Shown here: in pieces, positions 1 through 8,942 of the stretch
Numbering within the stretch: the stretch's first letter is position 1
How the letters are laid out: the number at the start of each line of letters is the position of its first letter
From: Pseudomonas vancouverensis
GTDB taxonomy: Bacteria > Pseudomonadota > Gammaproteobacteria > Pseudomonadales > Pseudomonadaceae
Length of the DNA stretch: 64,000 nucleotides
Assembly (NCBI RefSeq): GCF_004348895.1
Contig: NZ_RRZK01000008.1
Span: 1 to 64,000 of the forward strand
Reading direction: 5' to 3'
The notes under the pieces: model-generated
What the model was told of the DNA's origin: nothing
What the model saw: the letters and a program-made list of their open reading frames with translations, nothing else
The model's database searches: none
Translations under genes and position numbers: made by a program

Positions 1-604
1 ATTCATCCGGGGGCATCGCCTACGGTTTGCTTCGCTGCACCTCCTCTCGATGTGTGCGGCTTCGCCGCACGGTCGCTACGCTCCCACCCCCGGATAAACC
101 CCTCCACTCAGCCTGCCGACGGGGCCTACAGATCAAAAGCTGCAGCCGAGCTAACGCTCATCCTGTTGAGTGGTGAAGAGCGGGCGGTGTGTGTGGTTCA
201 TGTTTTTGCTCTTGCTCTTGCTCTTCTGTGGGAGCGAGCTTGCTCCGGGCGGCGTTCCGACGATGACGGCCTACCAGCCGACCCAGCTCTCACTGTCGAA
301 CACATCTGCCAAACAGGCCGGCCGGTAGGCCGCCTCGGACGCTGTTGCGGTGCTCGCCCCATCGAGAGGCCGAGTGGAGGTTCTGCGCAGTGGGCAACCC
401 GGCATGGATGCCGGGTTAGCCGCCCCCGGCCATGGATGGCCGATGGCGGCGGGCCCACGGAGCAGGACCGGAGCGAGGGCATGCCGAGCCTAGGCGAGGC
501 ACCGAACGAAAGGGGCAAGAGCCCTTGGTTACTTGGGGCTCTTCCAAGTGACCCGCTGTAAGAGCGGAACCCTAAGCGGCCGTTACCGCAGCAATGGATA
601 TGTA
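1..604. repeat. Composite intergenic repeat region, gene-free (copy A)
   Basis: No convincing gene is seen before position 835. Bases 1-173 are almost identical to 33514-33690, running from ATTCATCCGGGGGCATCGCC to GTTGAGTGGT. Bases 472-604 resemble, in inverted orientation, the stretch 33362-33480, including the shared core GTGACCCGCTGTAAGAGCGG. Between them is a half REP (227-252, GTGGGAGCGAGCTTGCTCC) preceded by a short GCTCTT microrepeat. Such mosaics are common between genes in P. fluorescens-group genomes. Open frames here lack a ribosome-binding site and coding character. Confidence 0.8.
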
Positions 605-638
605 CACCTGAAAAAACCACCTCGCCAGCCAGGCAGTC

Positions 639-665
639 ATCGCGAGCAAGCTCGCTCCCACAAGG
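639..665 (-). repeat. REP half-element
   Basis: The sequence ATCGCGAGCAAGCTCGCTCC is the reverse complement of the REP core found at many other sites in this window. It is a single, unpaired element. About 170 bases after it hold no recognisable feature before the DoxX-like gene. Confidence 0.85.
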
Positions 666-834
666 CACAAAACCATCGCGAGAAAACCCACAAAAACCCC
701 ACTTCAACCACAGCCCCCCACCACACCCCGCAAAAAGAGCACGTACATCCAATTTTCCCCGCCGCCATCCCGTCACTATCCAAACCATTCCCGGTATCCC
801 CACGCCGGTGGTTTTTCAATTGCACGGGCAGGCC

Positions 835-1251
835 ATGGACGCTTCACAACGCAATGAATGGGCACAACACCTCGGGCTGCTGTTCCTGCGGGTCAGTGGC
901 GGGCTGTTCCTGTTGTGGGTGCACGGCTTGCCCAAGCTGCTGCACTACAGCACCGAGCTGCAGAACATCGAAGACCCGTTCCACCTCGGCGCGAACCTCA
1001 CGCTGATGCTGGCGATTTTCGCCGAGGTGCTGTGCCCGTTGCTGATCATCGCCGGGTTGCTGGTGCGTCTGGCATGTTTGCCTATTCTGTTTGTGCTGTG
1101 GGTGGCGATGTTGATCGTGCACCCGCAGTGGACATTGTTCGAAGGCCAGTTCGGCTGGCTGTTGCTGATTATCTTCACCAGCATTTTCATCGCCGGGCCA
1201 GGACGGCTGGCGCTCAATGGTCGTTTTGCCGGAGTTTTGCGTTATGTCTGA
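835..1251 (+). CDS. DoxX-family membrane protein
   Basis: A 138-residue, strongly hydrophobic protein with about four membrane segments and the DoxX-type layout: an N-terminal helix with G-LFLLWVHGLPK, then a long LIIAGLLVRLACLPILF stretch. Its biochemical role is not established; DoxX/DoxD relatives are linked to thiosulfate or redox functions, but this small form is only a family match. The ATG at 835 is preferred over the GTG at 808, with a weak GGGCAGG upstream. The stop overlaps the start of the next gene, so it is the first gene of a four-gene operon ending at 4386. Confidence 0.8.
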   Translation: MDASQRNEWAQHLGLLFLRVSGGLFLLWVHGLPKLLHYSTELQNIEDPFHLGANLTLMLAIFAEVLCPLLIIAGLLVRLACLPILFVLWVAMLIVHPQWTLFEGQFGWLLLIIFTSIFIAGPGRLALNGRFAGVLRYV

Positions 1252-1852
1252 TGCCAGCCGTCTCGAGCGGGCCAACCCGGGTCCTGATGAAGTGGTGACC
1301 CTGATCGTCAAGCACCGGGTCAAGGCCGGTTTTGAAGTGCCTTACGAGGCCTGGTTGCGCAACATCGTCAAGGTCGCGGGGCAGAACGTCGGGCACCTGG
1401 GGGTGGATGTGGTGCGCGGCAAGCATGCCGGGCTGGACACCTACACCTGCGTGCTGCGGTTCTGCTCCACCGAAGCGATGCAGGGCTGGCTCGACTCGCC
1501 GCAACGGCAAAAGCTGGTCGACGAAGCGGCGCCCATGCTCGCGGACGGCGACCAGACCGAGGTCAACCCCGTCAACGAGTTCTGGTTTGCCCCGCCGGCC
1601 GAGGCCGGTACGCCACCGCCGCGCTGGAAGCAGGCGGTGGTGACGCTGCTGGTGATCCTGCCGCACACCTTGCTGGTGCCGCTGCTCTGGGGGCCGTTGT
1701 TGCGCTTGCACGCTGTGCTCTCCAACTACGTGGTGGCCACGTTCCTGATCACCCTGACCATCGTCCTGTCGGTGGTGTACGTCTTCATGCCCATGGCGAC
1801 GCGTCTGTTCGCGCCATGGCTGTCTCCCTCCACTTTGCATAAGGAACCGTGA
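1244..1852 (+). CDS. Antibiotic biosynthesis monooxygenase (ABM) domain protein with C-terminal membrane helices
   Basis: A 202-residue protein. Residues about 18-105 look like a ferredoxin-fold ABM domain (VTLIVKHRVKAGFEVPYEAWL, then a W-L-SP-Q motif). The last 75 residues hold two hydrophobic helices (around 130-150 and 160-183), an arrangement common in bacterial ABM proteins of unknown substrate. The start overlaps the DoxX stop by eight bases and the stop shares one base with the next ATG, so translation is coupled. Catalysis of an oxygenase reaction is inferred from the family only. Confidence 0.82.
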   Translation: MSDASRLERANPGPDEVVTLIVKHRVKAGFEVPYEAWLRNIVKVAGQNVGHLGVDVVRGKHAGLDTYTCVLRFCSTEAMQGWLDSPQRQKLVDEAAPMLADGDQTEVNPVNEFWFAPPAEAGTPPPRWKQAVVTLLVILPHTLLVPLLWGPLLRLHAVLSNYVVATFLITLTIVLSVVYVFMPMATRLFAPWLSPSTLHKEP

Positions 1853-3690
1853 TGAACGCCGATCTGATTCTGTTCAACGGACAATTCCACACCGTTGACC
1901 GCGAAAACCCGCTTGCCAGTGCCGTGGCGATCCGCGACGGTCGTTTCGTCGCGGTGGGCGATGATGCCCAGGCCATGGCCCTGCGTGGCGCCAACACCCA
2001 GGTGATCGATCTCAAGGGCCGATGCGTCATCCCCGGCCTCAACGACTCGCACTTGCACCTGATCCGTGGCGGCCTGAACTACAACCTCGAACTGCGCTGG
2101 GAAGGCGTGCCGTCGCTGGCCGATGCCCTGCGCATGCTCAAGGATCAGGCCGACCGTACGCCGACGCCGCAATGGGTGCGGGTGGTCGGTGGCTGGAACG
2201 AGTTCCAGTTCGCCGAGAAGCGCATGCCGACCCTGGCCGAACTGAACCAGGCAGCACCGGACACCCCGGTGTTTGTCCTGCACCTGTACGACCGCGCTTT
2301 GCTCAACCGTGCCGCGCTGCGTGTGGCCGGCTACACCCGCGACACGCCGAACCCGCCGGGTGGCGAGATCGTCCGCGATGCCAATGGCGAACCGACCGGC
2401 ATGCTGGTGGCGCGGCCGAACGCGATGATCCTCTACTCGACCCTGGCCAAGGGGCCGAAGCTGCCGCTGGAGTATCAGGTCAACTCGACGCGCCAGTTCA
2501 TGCGTGAACTCAATCGCCTCGGCCTGACCAGTGCCATCGATGCCGGCGGTGGTTTCCAGAATTACCCGGACGACTATCAGGTGATCGAGCAGTTGGCCAA
2601 GGACCAGCAACTGACCGTGCGCATCGCCTACAACCTGTTCACCCAGAAGCCCAAGGAAGAGCTGACCGACTTCAAGAACTGGACTGGCAGCGTCAAGCTG
2701 CACCAGGGCGACGACTACCTGCGCCACAACGGTGCCGGGGAAATGCTGGTGTTCTCGGCGGCGGACTTCGAAGACTTCCTCGAACCGCGTCCGGACCTGC
2801 CACAAACCATGGAGGCCGAACTGGAGCCGGTGGTGCGTCACCTCGTCGAGCAACGCTGGCCGTTCCGCTTGCACGCGACCTACAACGAATCCATCAGCCG
2901 CATGCTCGACGTGTTCGAGAAGGTCAACCGGGACATTCCGTTCAACGGCCTGCCGTGGTTCTTCGACCATGCCGAAACCATCACCCCGCAGAACATCGAG
3001 CGGGTGAGGGCGTTGGGCGGGGGCATTGCGATCCAGGACCGCATGGCGTTCCAGGGCGAATACTTCGTCGAGCGCTACGGCGCGAAAGCGGCCGAAGCCA
3101 CGCCACCGATCAAGCGCATGCTCGCCGAGGGCATTCCGGTCGGCGCGGGCACCGACGCCACCCGGGTGTCGAGCTACAACCCGTGGACTTCGCTGTACTG
3201 GATGGTCAGCGGCCGCACCGTTGGCGGCATGGAGCTGCACGCCGAGGGCCTGTCGCGTCTGACCGCACTGGAGCTGTTCACCCACGGCAGCGCCTGGTTC
3301 TCGTCCGAGCAGGGCAAGAAGGGCCAGATCAAGGTCGGGCAACTGGCCGACGTCGCTGCGCTCAGTGCGGACTTCTTCAGCGTCGATGAAGAGGCGATCA
3401 AGTGGATCGAGTCGGTCCTGACCGTGGTTGGCGGCAAGGTGGTGTACGGCGCCGGTGACTTCGAAAAACTCGGCCCGGCCAGTGTGCCGGTGCTGCCGGA
3501 CTGGTCGCCGGTGGTGAAGGTACCGGGCCACTGGCGTCCGACATCCCCGATGCAGGCTCAGGTTCACCATTGCAGCGGCCCGTGCGCCGTGCACTCCCAC
3601 AGCCATGAACGGGCGCGCCTGTCGAATGCGCCGGTCAGTGATTTTGCCGGTTTCTGGGGCGCCTTTGGCTGCTCGTGTTTCGCGTTCTGA
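1852..3690 (+). CDS. YtcJ-like amidohydrolase (metal-dependent hydrolase)
   Basis: A 612-residue member of the amidohydrolase superfamily, YtcJ/N-substituted formamide deformylase-like group. Seen: the N-terminal beta-sandwich start (ADLILFNGQFHTVD), the metal-binding HLH at His67 and His69 (NDSHLHL), and the late catalytic aspartate Asp435 in GAGTDATR. The last 45 residues form an unusual tail with clustered Cys and His (HHCSGPCAVHSHSHE) and a CSC near the end. The start is chosen from AAGGAA at 1841-1846. It sits between the ABM gene and a YcaC-type hydrolase, suggesting joint breakdown of an amide or formamide compound, but the substrate is unknown. Confidence 0.85.
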   Translation: MNADLILFNGQFHTVDRENPLASAVAIRDGRFVAVGDDAQAMALRGANTQVIDLKGRCVIPGLNDSHLHLIRGGLNYNLELRWEGVPSLADALRMLKDQADRTPTPQWVRVVGGWNEFQFAEKRMPTLAELNQAAPDTPVFVLHLYDRALLNRAALRVAGYTRDTPNPPGGEIVRDANGEPTGMLVARPNAMILYSTLAKGPKLPLEYQVNSTRQFMRELNRLGLTSAIDAGGGFQNYPDDYQVIEQLAKDQQLTVRIAYNLFTQKPKEELTDFKNWTGSVKLHQGDDYLRHNGAGEMLVFSAADFEDFLEPRPDLPQTMEAELEPVVRHLVEQRWPFRLHATYNESISRMLDVFEKVNRDIPFNGLPWFFDHAETITPQNIERVRALGGGIAIQDRMAFQGEYFVERYGAKAAEATPPIKRMLAEGIPVGAGTDATRVSSYNPWTSLYWMVSGRTVGGMELHAEGLSRLTALELFTHGSAWFSSEQGKKGQIKVGQLADVAALSADFFSVDEEAIKWIESVLTVVGGKVVYGAGDFEKLGPASVPVLPDWSPVVKVPGHWRPTSPMQAQVHHCSGPCAVHSHSHERARLSNAPVSDFAGFWGAFGCSCFAF

Positions 3691-3759
3691 TGCATCCCGA
3701 AAAGCGCCGGCCACTCTGGTCGGCGCAACCCAATGTCTCACCCCCACGAGGAGTTTCAC

Positions 3760-4386
3760 ATGAGCAACGTTCCGTACAAACGTCTGAACAAGGATGATGC
3801 GGTTGTCCTGCTGGTCGACCACCAGACCGGCCTGATTTCGCTGGTGCAGGATTTCTCGCCGAACGAATTCAAGAACAACGTGCTGGCGCTGGGCGACATC
3901 GCCAAGTTCTTCAAGTTGCCGACCATCCTGACCACCAGTTTCGACAGCGGTCCGAACGGTCCGATCGTGCCGGAACTCAAGGCTCAGTTCCCGGACGCGC
4001 CGTTCATTGCCCGTCCGGGGCAGATCAACGCCTGGGACAACGAAGACTTCGTCAAGGCGGTGAAAGCCACCGGCCGCAAACAACTGATCATCGCCGGTGT
4101 CGTGACCGACGTGTGCGTGGCGTTCCCGACCCTGTCGGCCATCGCCGAAGGCTTTGAAGTGTTCGTGGTCACCGATGCCTCCGGTACCTTCAACACCACC
4201 GTGCAACAAGCCGCCTGGGCGCGCATGTCGGCGGCCGGTGCCCACCTGATCAACTGGTTCGCCGTGGCTTGCGAGCTGCAAGTCGACTGGCGCAACGACA
4301 TGGAAGGACTGGCCAACCTGTTGTCCGAACGCCTGCCGAACTACCGCAACCTGATCAACAGCTACATGAAGTTCACCGCCAAGTAA
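3760..4386 (+). CDS. ycaC: YcaC-like isochorismatase-family cysteine hydrolase
   Basis: A 208-residue protein that closely matches the YcaC family in length and sequence. Asp20 (LLVDHQTG) and the nucleophile Cys119 in VTDVCVAF are the expected catalytic residues of this fold. YcaC proteins are octameric hydrolases whose physiological substrate is not settled. The start at 3760 is supported by CGAGGAG at 3747-3753. The 69-base gap after the amidohydrolase holds a GC-rich hairpin without a T-run. This gene closes the 835-4386 operon. Confidence 0.9.
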   Translation: MSNVPYKRLNKDDAVVLLVDHQTGLISLVQDFSPNEFKNNVLALGDIAKFFKLPTILTTSFDSGPNGPIVPELKAQFPDAPFIARPGQINAWDNEDFVKAVKATGRKQLIIAGVVTDVCVAFPTLSAIAEGFEVFVVTDASGTFNTTVQQAAWARMSAAGAHLINWFAVACELQVDWRNDMEGLANLLSERLPNYRNLINSYMKFTAK

Positions 4387-4398
4387 CACCGCCACACC

Positions 4399-4485
4399 TG
4401 TAGGAGCGAGCACGCTCGCGATGGCGGAGTGTCAGTCGGCAATTTCGTCACTGACATGCCATCACGAGCAGGCTCGCTCCTACAG
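4399..4485. repeat. REPIN (paired inverted REP)
   Basis: GTAGGAGCGAGCACGCTCGC on the left and GCGAGCC-type REP on the right (CACGAGCAGGCTCGCTCCTA) face each other across about 45 bases. It lies in the gap between convergent genes and could form one large hairpin. Confidence 0.92.
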
Positions 4486-4510
4486 TTTCTGGTTCGCTGT
4501 GCATTGGCTT

Positions 4511-5938
4511 TCAGCGACTCTGTAACCACCCCAAAAAACCACCTTTCCTGACCGGCACCGGTTTGGCCATCAACGCCAGCCGGCTGTTCTGCTGCCTCAC
4601 TGCTTGCAGTTTGTGCAAGGCCCGATCGACTTCGCTGCGTTGTGCCATGCAGTGGCGAGTCAGGCTTTTGTCGAGACGATAGATGATGCTTGAAGTCATG
4701 GCTGTGAAGCGCGCCTGGGACGGCGTGTCGGCGAGGATGCTCTGCTCGCCCATCACTTCACTTGGCCCCATGCGACCTGCCTCGATCTGGCCATTGCCGT
4801 CAGGCACGGTGGCGCTGACTACGCCTGTGGCGATGACAAACAGGCTGTCGGGCACTTCTTCCAGGTCCAGCACCACATCACCGGCCGCGTATTGCTGTGC
4901 GACCATGCCCTGGGCCAGGCGATCGCGTTCATCGGCACTCAGGGAACGGAACACCTTCACTTCATCGAGCAAGGTTCGGGCGCGGCTTGAAGGCTCGATC
5001 ACGCCATCGGGCTGGCGGGAAATGCCGGCAGCTTCCAGATGCCGATGAGCCAGATCGAACAGCTGATTGCGCACCTCACTCTTTTTGCCCAGCTCAGTGA
5101 TGAACCCGCTGGCGACGTACTCGGACATGGTCTCGCCGGCTTCCTTGAGCACGGCTTTCGGCGCCGGGTCCAGCAGCAAACTGCTGCTGCCTTGCAGGGT
5201 ACGGTCCAGCGCATCCAGAACGCGACGTGGGCGGATGTGGTTGGGTACCTGAATGCTGATCGAAACACCGTGCAGGTTGACCGGACGGCTGAGATTGACG
5301 ATTTTCGCCTTGGCCGCCACCGAGTTGGGCACCACGGCCGTGCTGCCGGCGCTGGTGAGCAAATGGGTGGCGCGCCAGTCGATGTCCAGCACTTTGCCTT
5401 CAACACCGTCGATCGAGATCCAGTCATCGACCTGATAGGGTTTTGTGGTGTTGAGCACGATCCCGGAAAACACGTCACTCAAGGTGCTCTGCAGCGCCAG
5501 ACCGACGACGATGGCGACAACACCGGAGGTCGCCAGCAGGCCTTTGACCGGCAGTTCCAGCACATAACCGGCGGCTGCGACTGTGGCTGCCAGAAACACC
5601 AGCGCGCCGATGACATCCTGCAACAACCGGCCGCTGTGGCCGATGCGGCGCATCAGGATCAGGCCGACGCCTTCGGTGAGGACCCGTGCGGCATACAGCC
5701 ACCAGAGAATGCCCAGTGCGGTGGCCCCCAGTTGTGCCACTTGGTCATCGACAAACAATGGCGCCTGCAACGGACTGACACCGGCATTGATGAGCACGGC
5801 GCTGAACGACAGGAACAGCGCCAGGCGCACGCCGACGCGGCTGACGCGATGCTTGAACGGCGCGAGGTGCCAGAGCATGGCGTCGACGGCCAGCAGCAGC
5901 GCGCTCAGGGACAGGAGGTGATCGAGGAGGAAGGGCAT
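4511..5938 (-). CDS. Mechanosensitive channel MscS fused to a cyclic-nucleotide-binding domain
   Basis: A 475-residue inner-membrane protein. The first 140 residues hold about four hydrophobic helices. An MscS pore helix and beta domain follow (GLLATSGVVAIVVGLALQS, then VFSGIVLNTTKPYQVDDWI). From about residue 325 there is a Crp-like cNMP domain (FRSLSADERDRLAQGM, YAAGDVVLDLEEVPDSLFVI, EVMGEQSIL). This architecture is known from ligand-gated MscS homologues in which cyclic nucleotide modulates gating. The ATG at 5938 with GGGAGC upstream is chosen over a TTG six bases earlier. Whether it binds cAMP or c-di-GMP cannot be read from the sequence. Confidence 0.92.
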   Translation of the reverse strand: MPFLLDHLLSLSALLLAVDAMLWHLAPFKHRVSRVGVRLALFLSFSAVLINAGVSPLQAPLFVDDQVAQLGATALGILWWLYAARVLTEGVGLILMRRIGHSGRLLQDVIGALVFLAATVAAAGYVLELPVKGLLATSGVVAIVVGLALQSTLSDVFSGIVLNTTKPYQVDDWISIDGVEGKVLDIDWRATHLLTSAGSTAVVPNSVAAKAKIVNLSRPVNLHGVSISIQVPNHIRPRRVLDALDRTLQGSSSLLLDPAPKAVLKEAGETMSEYVASGFITELGKKSEVRNQLFDLAHRHLEAAGISRQPDGVIEPSSRARTLLDEVKVFRSLSADERDRLAQGMVAQQYAAGDVVLDLEEVPDSLFVIATGVVSATVPDGNGQIEAGRMGPSEVMGEQSILADTPSQARFTAMTSSIIYRLDKSLTRHCMAQRSEVDRALHKLQAVRQQNSRLALMAKPVPVRKGGFLGWLQSR

Positions 5939-5971
5939 GGGCAAAGCTCCCGCAGAAATGAGGTCCCACAG

Positions 5972-6005
5972 AAAAAAACAGGCCCGCTGTGTAGCGAGCC
6001 TGTTT
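5972..6005 (-). terminator. Rho-independent terminator of the esterase gene
   Basis: AAAACAGGC pairs with GCCTGTTTT around a 13-base loop, and on the minus strand the stem is followed by a T-run. It directly follows the stop of the esterase gene and separates it from the channel gene. Confidence 0.85.
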
Positions 6006-6010
6006 TGCGC

Positions 6011-7030
6011 TTACCTCAGATGGGTCTTCAGTTCCAGCGCCGCCTGGCGCATCGCCGCTTGCACTTCGGGAATCTGGCTCAGCGGGTTGAGCAGGCCGAA
6101 GTCATGGATCATGCCGTTGTAGCGCACCGAGGTCACCGGCACACCGGCCGCATCGAGGTGACGGGCATAACCTTCGCCTTCGTCGCGCAACACATCAAGC
6201 TCGGCAGTCTGCACCAGTGCCGCCGGCAAGCCCTTGAGCTGTTCGCTGCTGGCATTGAGCGGCGAGGCATGTACCTGCGCGCGTTCGCCGGCATCGGTGG
6301 TGTAGTTGTCCCAGAACCACTTCATCATGTTCTGTGTGAGGAAATGGCCTTCGGCAAATTGCTGGTAGGACGCCGTGTCGAACTGCGCATTAGTGACCGG
6401 CCACATCAGCAATTGAAAGCGCAGGGCCGGGGTTTTCTGTTCCTTGGCCATCAAGGCCACGACCGCCGCCATGTTGCCGCCGACGCTGTTACCGGCCACC
6501 GCCAGGCGCTTGCCGTCAACGTTGATTTCCTTGCCATGTTCGGCCACCCAACGGGTTGCGGCGTAGGCCTGGTTGATCGCAGTCGGGTAGTGCGCTTCCG
6601 GCGACGGCGTGTAGTCGACGTACACCGCGACCGCACCGGAGCCCACCACCAGGTCACGAATCAGGCGTTGGTGAGTCGGGAAATCACCGAGCACCCAGCC
6701 ACCACCGTGGAAGAACATGAACACTGGCAGTTCACCCTTGACCTTCGCTGGGCGGACCACTTTGAGGTTGATGGTTTGCCCGTCGACCTTGATCGCCTTG
6801 TCGCTGACTTCAACGCCGGACAGGTCCACTTTCACCGACGCCTGGGCACCGGTCAGCACCGCACGCGCATCTTTCGGGCTCAGTTGCTCGAGGGGTTTGC
6901 CACCACCGGCGGCGAGGGCATCGAGGAAGGCCTGGGTGTTGTGTTCGGCGACGGCACCGTCAGCGGCAAACGCATTGCCGATGGACAGGGCGAGGAGGGA
7001 AGCGGTCAGGGTTTTTTGTGCGAAGTTCAT
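6011..7030 (-). CDS. Secreted alpha/beta hydrolase (HSL-family esterase)
   Basis: A 339-residue esterase/lipase of the hormone-sensitive-lipase family. It has a Sec signal peptide (cleavage likely after NAFA, residue 22), the oxyanion-hole motif HGGGW at 108-112, the nucleophile Ser182 in GNSVGG, an acid Asp279 in AELDVLRDEG and His309 in MIHDFG. It is predicted to be periplasmic or exported and to cleave small esters. The ATG at 7030 is preferred because it begins the signal peptide and follows AAGGAT. The divergent LysR gene is the likely regulator. Confidence 0.9.
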   Translation of the reverse strand: MNFAQKTLTASLLALSIGNAFAADGAVAEHNTQAFLDALAAGGGKPLEQLSPKDARAVLTGAQASVKVDLSGVEVSDKAIKVDGQTINLKVVRPAKVKGELPVFMFFHGGGWVLGDFPTHQRLIRDLVVGSGAVAVYVDYTPSPEAHYPTAINQAYAATRWVAEHGKEINVDGKRLAVAGNSVGGNMAAVVALMAKEQKTPALRFQLLMWPVTNAQFDTASYQQFAEGHFLTQNMMKWFWDNYTTDAGERAQVHASPLNASSEQLKGLPAALVQTAELDVLRDEGEGYARHLDAAGVPVTSVRYNGMIHDFGLLNPLSQIPEVQAAMRQAALELKTHLR

Positions 7031-7188
7031 GGGTAAATCCTTTTTAGCCGATTGATTTGAGTGCTTCGGTAGAGGTCGCTGCCGGCTCTGTATTTCAGGC
7101 TTCAGCAACACCGTGAGCACAGATTAATAGGGTGCCGGAAGGCGAAAAAGCGGCTATAAAGTGTTTAACTGTCCACCAGGATGTGACA

Positions 7189-8085
7189 ATGAACCCCTTC
7201 GAAGATATGCGTATTTTTTGCCAGGTGATGGACTCCGGCAGCTTTACCGCCGCGGCCGATCAACTGGGCTTGTCCAAGCAGTTTGTCAGCCGTCGCCTGA
7301 TGCAACTCGAAGAGCGCCTGGGCGTGCGCTTGCTCAACCGCTCGACCCGGCGCCTGGATGTGACGCCGCTGGGGCAGAGTTACTACGAGTCGGCCATGCG
7401 CTTGCTCAACGAAGTCGAGCAGGTGGAGCAGGGCATCGCCGGGCAGACCACCGAACCGCGCGGCACCATCCGCTTGAGTGCGCCGTTGTCCTTTGCGCTG
7501 GCGCATCTGGGCTGCTTACTGCCGGTGTTCTTGCAGCGCTATCGGGACGTGACGGTGGAAGTCGATTTGAGCGATCGCCCGGTCGACCTGCTCGGCGAAG
7601 GCTACGACCTGGCACTGCGTATCGGCACGCTCGAAGATTCGACGCTGATTGCCCGGCGCATTGCCTCGATCCAGCGGGTGTATTGCGCAAGTCCTGCGTA
7701 CCTGGCCGAGCGCGGTACGCCGCTCAAGCCCGATGACTTGCACAACCACGACTGCTTGCCCTATGGCCACGGCCGGCAAGTGCAATGGCGTTTCGCCGGG
7801 CAGGGCAAGCCAATGTCGGTGAATGTCACCGGACGGATGCGGGTCAACAACGGCGAGTTGCTCAAGGACGCGGCGATTGCCGGTTTGGGGATTACCTACC
7901 TGCCGACCTTCATTGTCGGCGCAGCATTGAAGGATGGCCGGTTGCTGCCGGTGCTGGAGGATTACCAGCCCGAGCCATTGACCTTGTCGGCGGTGTATCC
8001 GCAACACCGTCAGGGCTCGCGGCCGGTGCAGGCGTTTGTCGAGTTTCTGCGCGAACGGCTGGATCGGGTAGAGGGTGGCCTGTAG
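7189..8085 (+). CDS. LysR-family transcriptional regulator
   Basis: A 298-residue LysR regulator with an N-terminal winged HTH (MNPFEDMRIFCQVMDSGSF, AAADQLGLSKQFVSRRL at about 20-36) and a C-terminal effector domain. The start is set by the usual distance to the HTH and CCAGG just upstream. It is divergent from the esterase gene across about 160 bases, the usual arrangement for LysR control of a neighbour. The effector is unknown. Confidence 0.92.
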   Translation: MNPFEDMRIFCQVMDSGSFTAAADQLGLSKQFVSRRLMQLEERLGVRLLNRSTRRLDVTPLGQSYYESAMRLLNEVEQVEQGIAGQTTEPRGTIRLSAPLSFALAHLGCLLPVFLQRYRDVTVEVDLSDRPVDLLGEGYDLALRIGTLEDSTLIARRIASIQRVYCASPAYLAERGTPLKPDDLHNHDCLPYGHGRQVQWRFAGQGKPMSVNVTGRMRVNNGELLKDAAIAGLGITYLPTFIVGAALKDGRLLPVLEDYQPEPLTLSAVYPQHRQGSRPVQAFVEFLRERLDRVEGGL

Positions 8086-8115
8086 GGACGCAGATTGTCT
8101 TAACCCTGAAAAACC

Positions 8116-8207
8116 TGTGGGAGCGAGCTTGCTCGCGAAGGCGGAGTGTCAGTCGACATCAGTATTGACTGAACTAATGCATTCGCGAGCAAGCTCGCTC
8201 CCACAAG
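8116..8207. repeat. REPIN
   Basis: GTGGGAGCGAGCTTGCTCGC and its inverted partner GCGAGCAAGCTCGCTCCCAC bracket about 50 bases. It sits between the convergent LysR and glycine-rich genes and fills most of that gap. Confidence 0.95.
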
Positions 8208-8237
8208 GGATTTATGTTGCCAGGATGTCAGGCTCTG

Positions 8238-8942
8238 TCAGGTCCTGTCGTCGCCCGGCTCGCCACCGACATGCACGCCGCGATCGTCGCCAATCTCACC
8301 GGCCCGATGCACGCCACGGTCATCGCCGACTTCGCCGGCCCGATGTACGCCGCGGTCATCGCCGACTTCACCGGCCCGATGTACGCCACGGTCATCGCCG
8401 ACTTCACCGGCCCGATGCACGCCACGGTCATCACCGACTTCGCCGGCGCGGTGCACGCCACGGTCATCGCCGACCTCGCCAGCGCGGTGTACGCCACGAT
8501 CATCTCCAGGCTCATTGTGGGTGCCGTTGCGACCGGAGGACGATACGGCGCCGGTGTGGCTGGAGCCGCTGTTGGCACTGCCGGGGCCGCTGTTGCTGCC
8601 GTGGTCGCCGCTATGGCCGCTGCCGCTGTTGCCGCCGCTGCCGCTGTTGCCACCACCGCCATTGCCGCCACCACCACTACCGCCGCTTCCACCGCCACCA
8701 CCATTTCCGCCGCCACCTCCACCGTGGCCGCCACCATTTCCACCGCCACCGCCACCGCCACCGCCACTACCGCCGCCACCTCCACCGTGGCCGCCACCCC
8801 CTCCGCTGCCGCCACCACCGCCACCACTACCGTCCTTGGCCATCGCGCTGGAGACTCCGGACAGGCTGTCCGGAATCAAAACGGTAGACGCCGACAAAAC
8901 TGCGCCAATAGCTACTGCAAGTAAAAGCTTGTTGATGTGCAT
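8238..8942 (-). CDS. Secreted glycine-rich protein with seven 12-residue acidic/His repeats
   Basis: No family was recognised. The predicted protein has 234 residues in three parts. First is a Sec-type leader (MHINKLLLAVAIGAVLSAST, ending near AMA). Next is about 110 residues of almost pure Gly with Ser, Asn and His. Last is a tail of seven tandem copies of GDDRGVHRAGEV ending in GDDRT. The start at 8942 is supported by ACGGAGAAC about seven bases upstream; an in-frame ATG at 8960 lies in that Shine-Dalgarno region. The repeated Asp-Asp...His spacing could bind metal, but that is a guess. It lies beside gspF at the edge of the oxidase/secretion locus, so it may be an exported or matrix partner. 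Confidence 0.75.
   Translation of the reverse strand: MHINKLLLAVAIGAVLSASTVLIPDSLSGVSSAMAKDGSGGGGGGSGGGGGHGGGGGGSGGGGGGGGGNGGGHGGGGGGNGGGGGSGGSGGGGNGGGGNSGSGGNSGSGHSGDHGSNSGPGSANSGSSHTGAVSSSGRNGTHNEPGDDRGVHRAGEVGDDRGVHRAGEVGDDRGVHRAGEVGDDRGVHRAGEVGDDRGVHRAGEVGDDRGVHRAGEIGDDRGVHVGGEPGDDRT
8249..8500. repeat. Seven tandem 36-bp coding repeats
   Basis: Seven direct 36-bp units (for example CATCGCCGACTTCACCGGCC and on) run without spacers and keep the reading frame of the glycine-rich gene. Each encodes GDDRGVHRAGEV with minor changes; the two units at the gene's 3' end (8249-8320) and the two nearest the glycine-rich part (8429-8500) are the most diverged. The number of copies may vary between strains through slippage. 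Confidence 0.95.

Noticed and set aside
52..561. Open frame in the first repeat region
   Set aside because: It lies wholly in intergenic repeats and has no coding features.
8249..8500. Regular 36-bp repeats resembling a CRISPR array
   Set aside because: Units are contiguous without spacers, drift gradually and preserve the frame of the glycine-rich gene.
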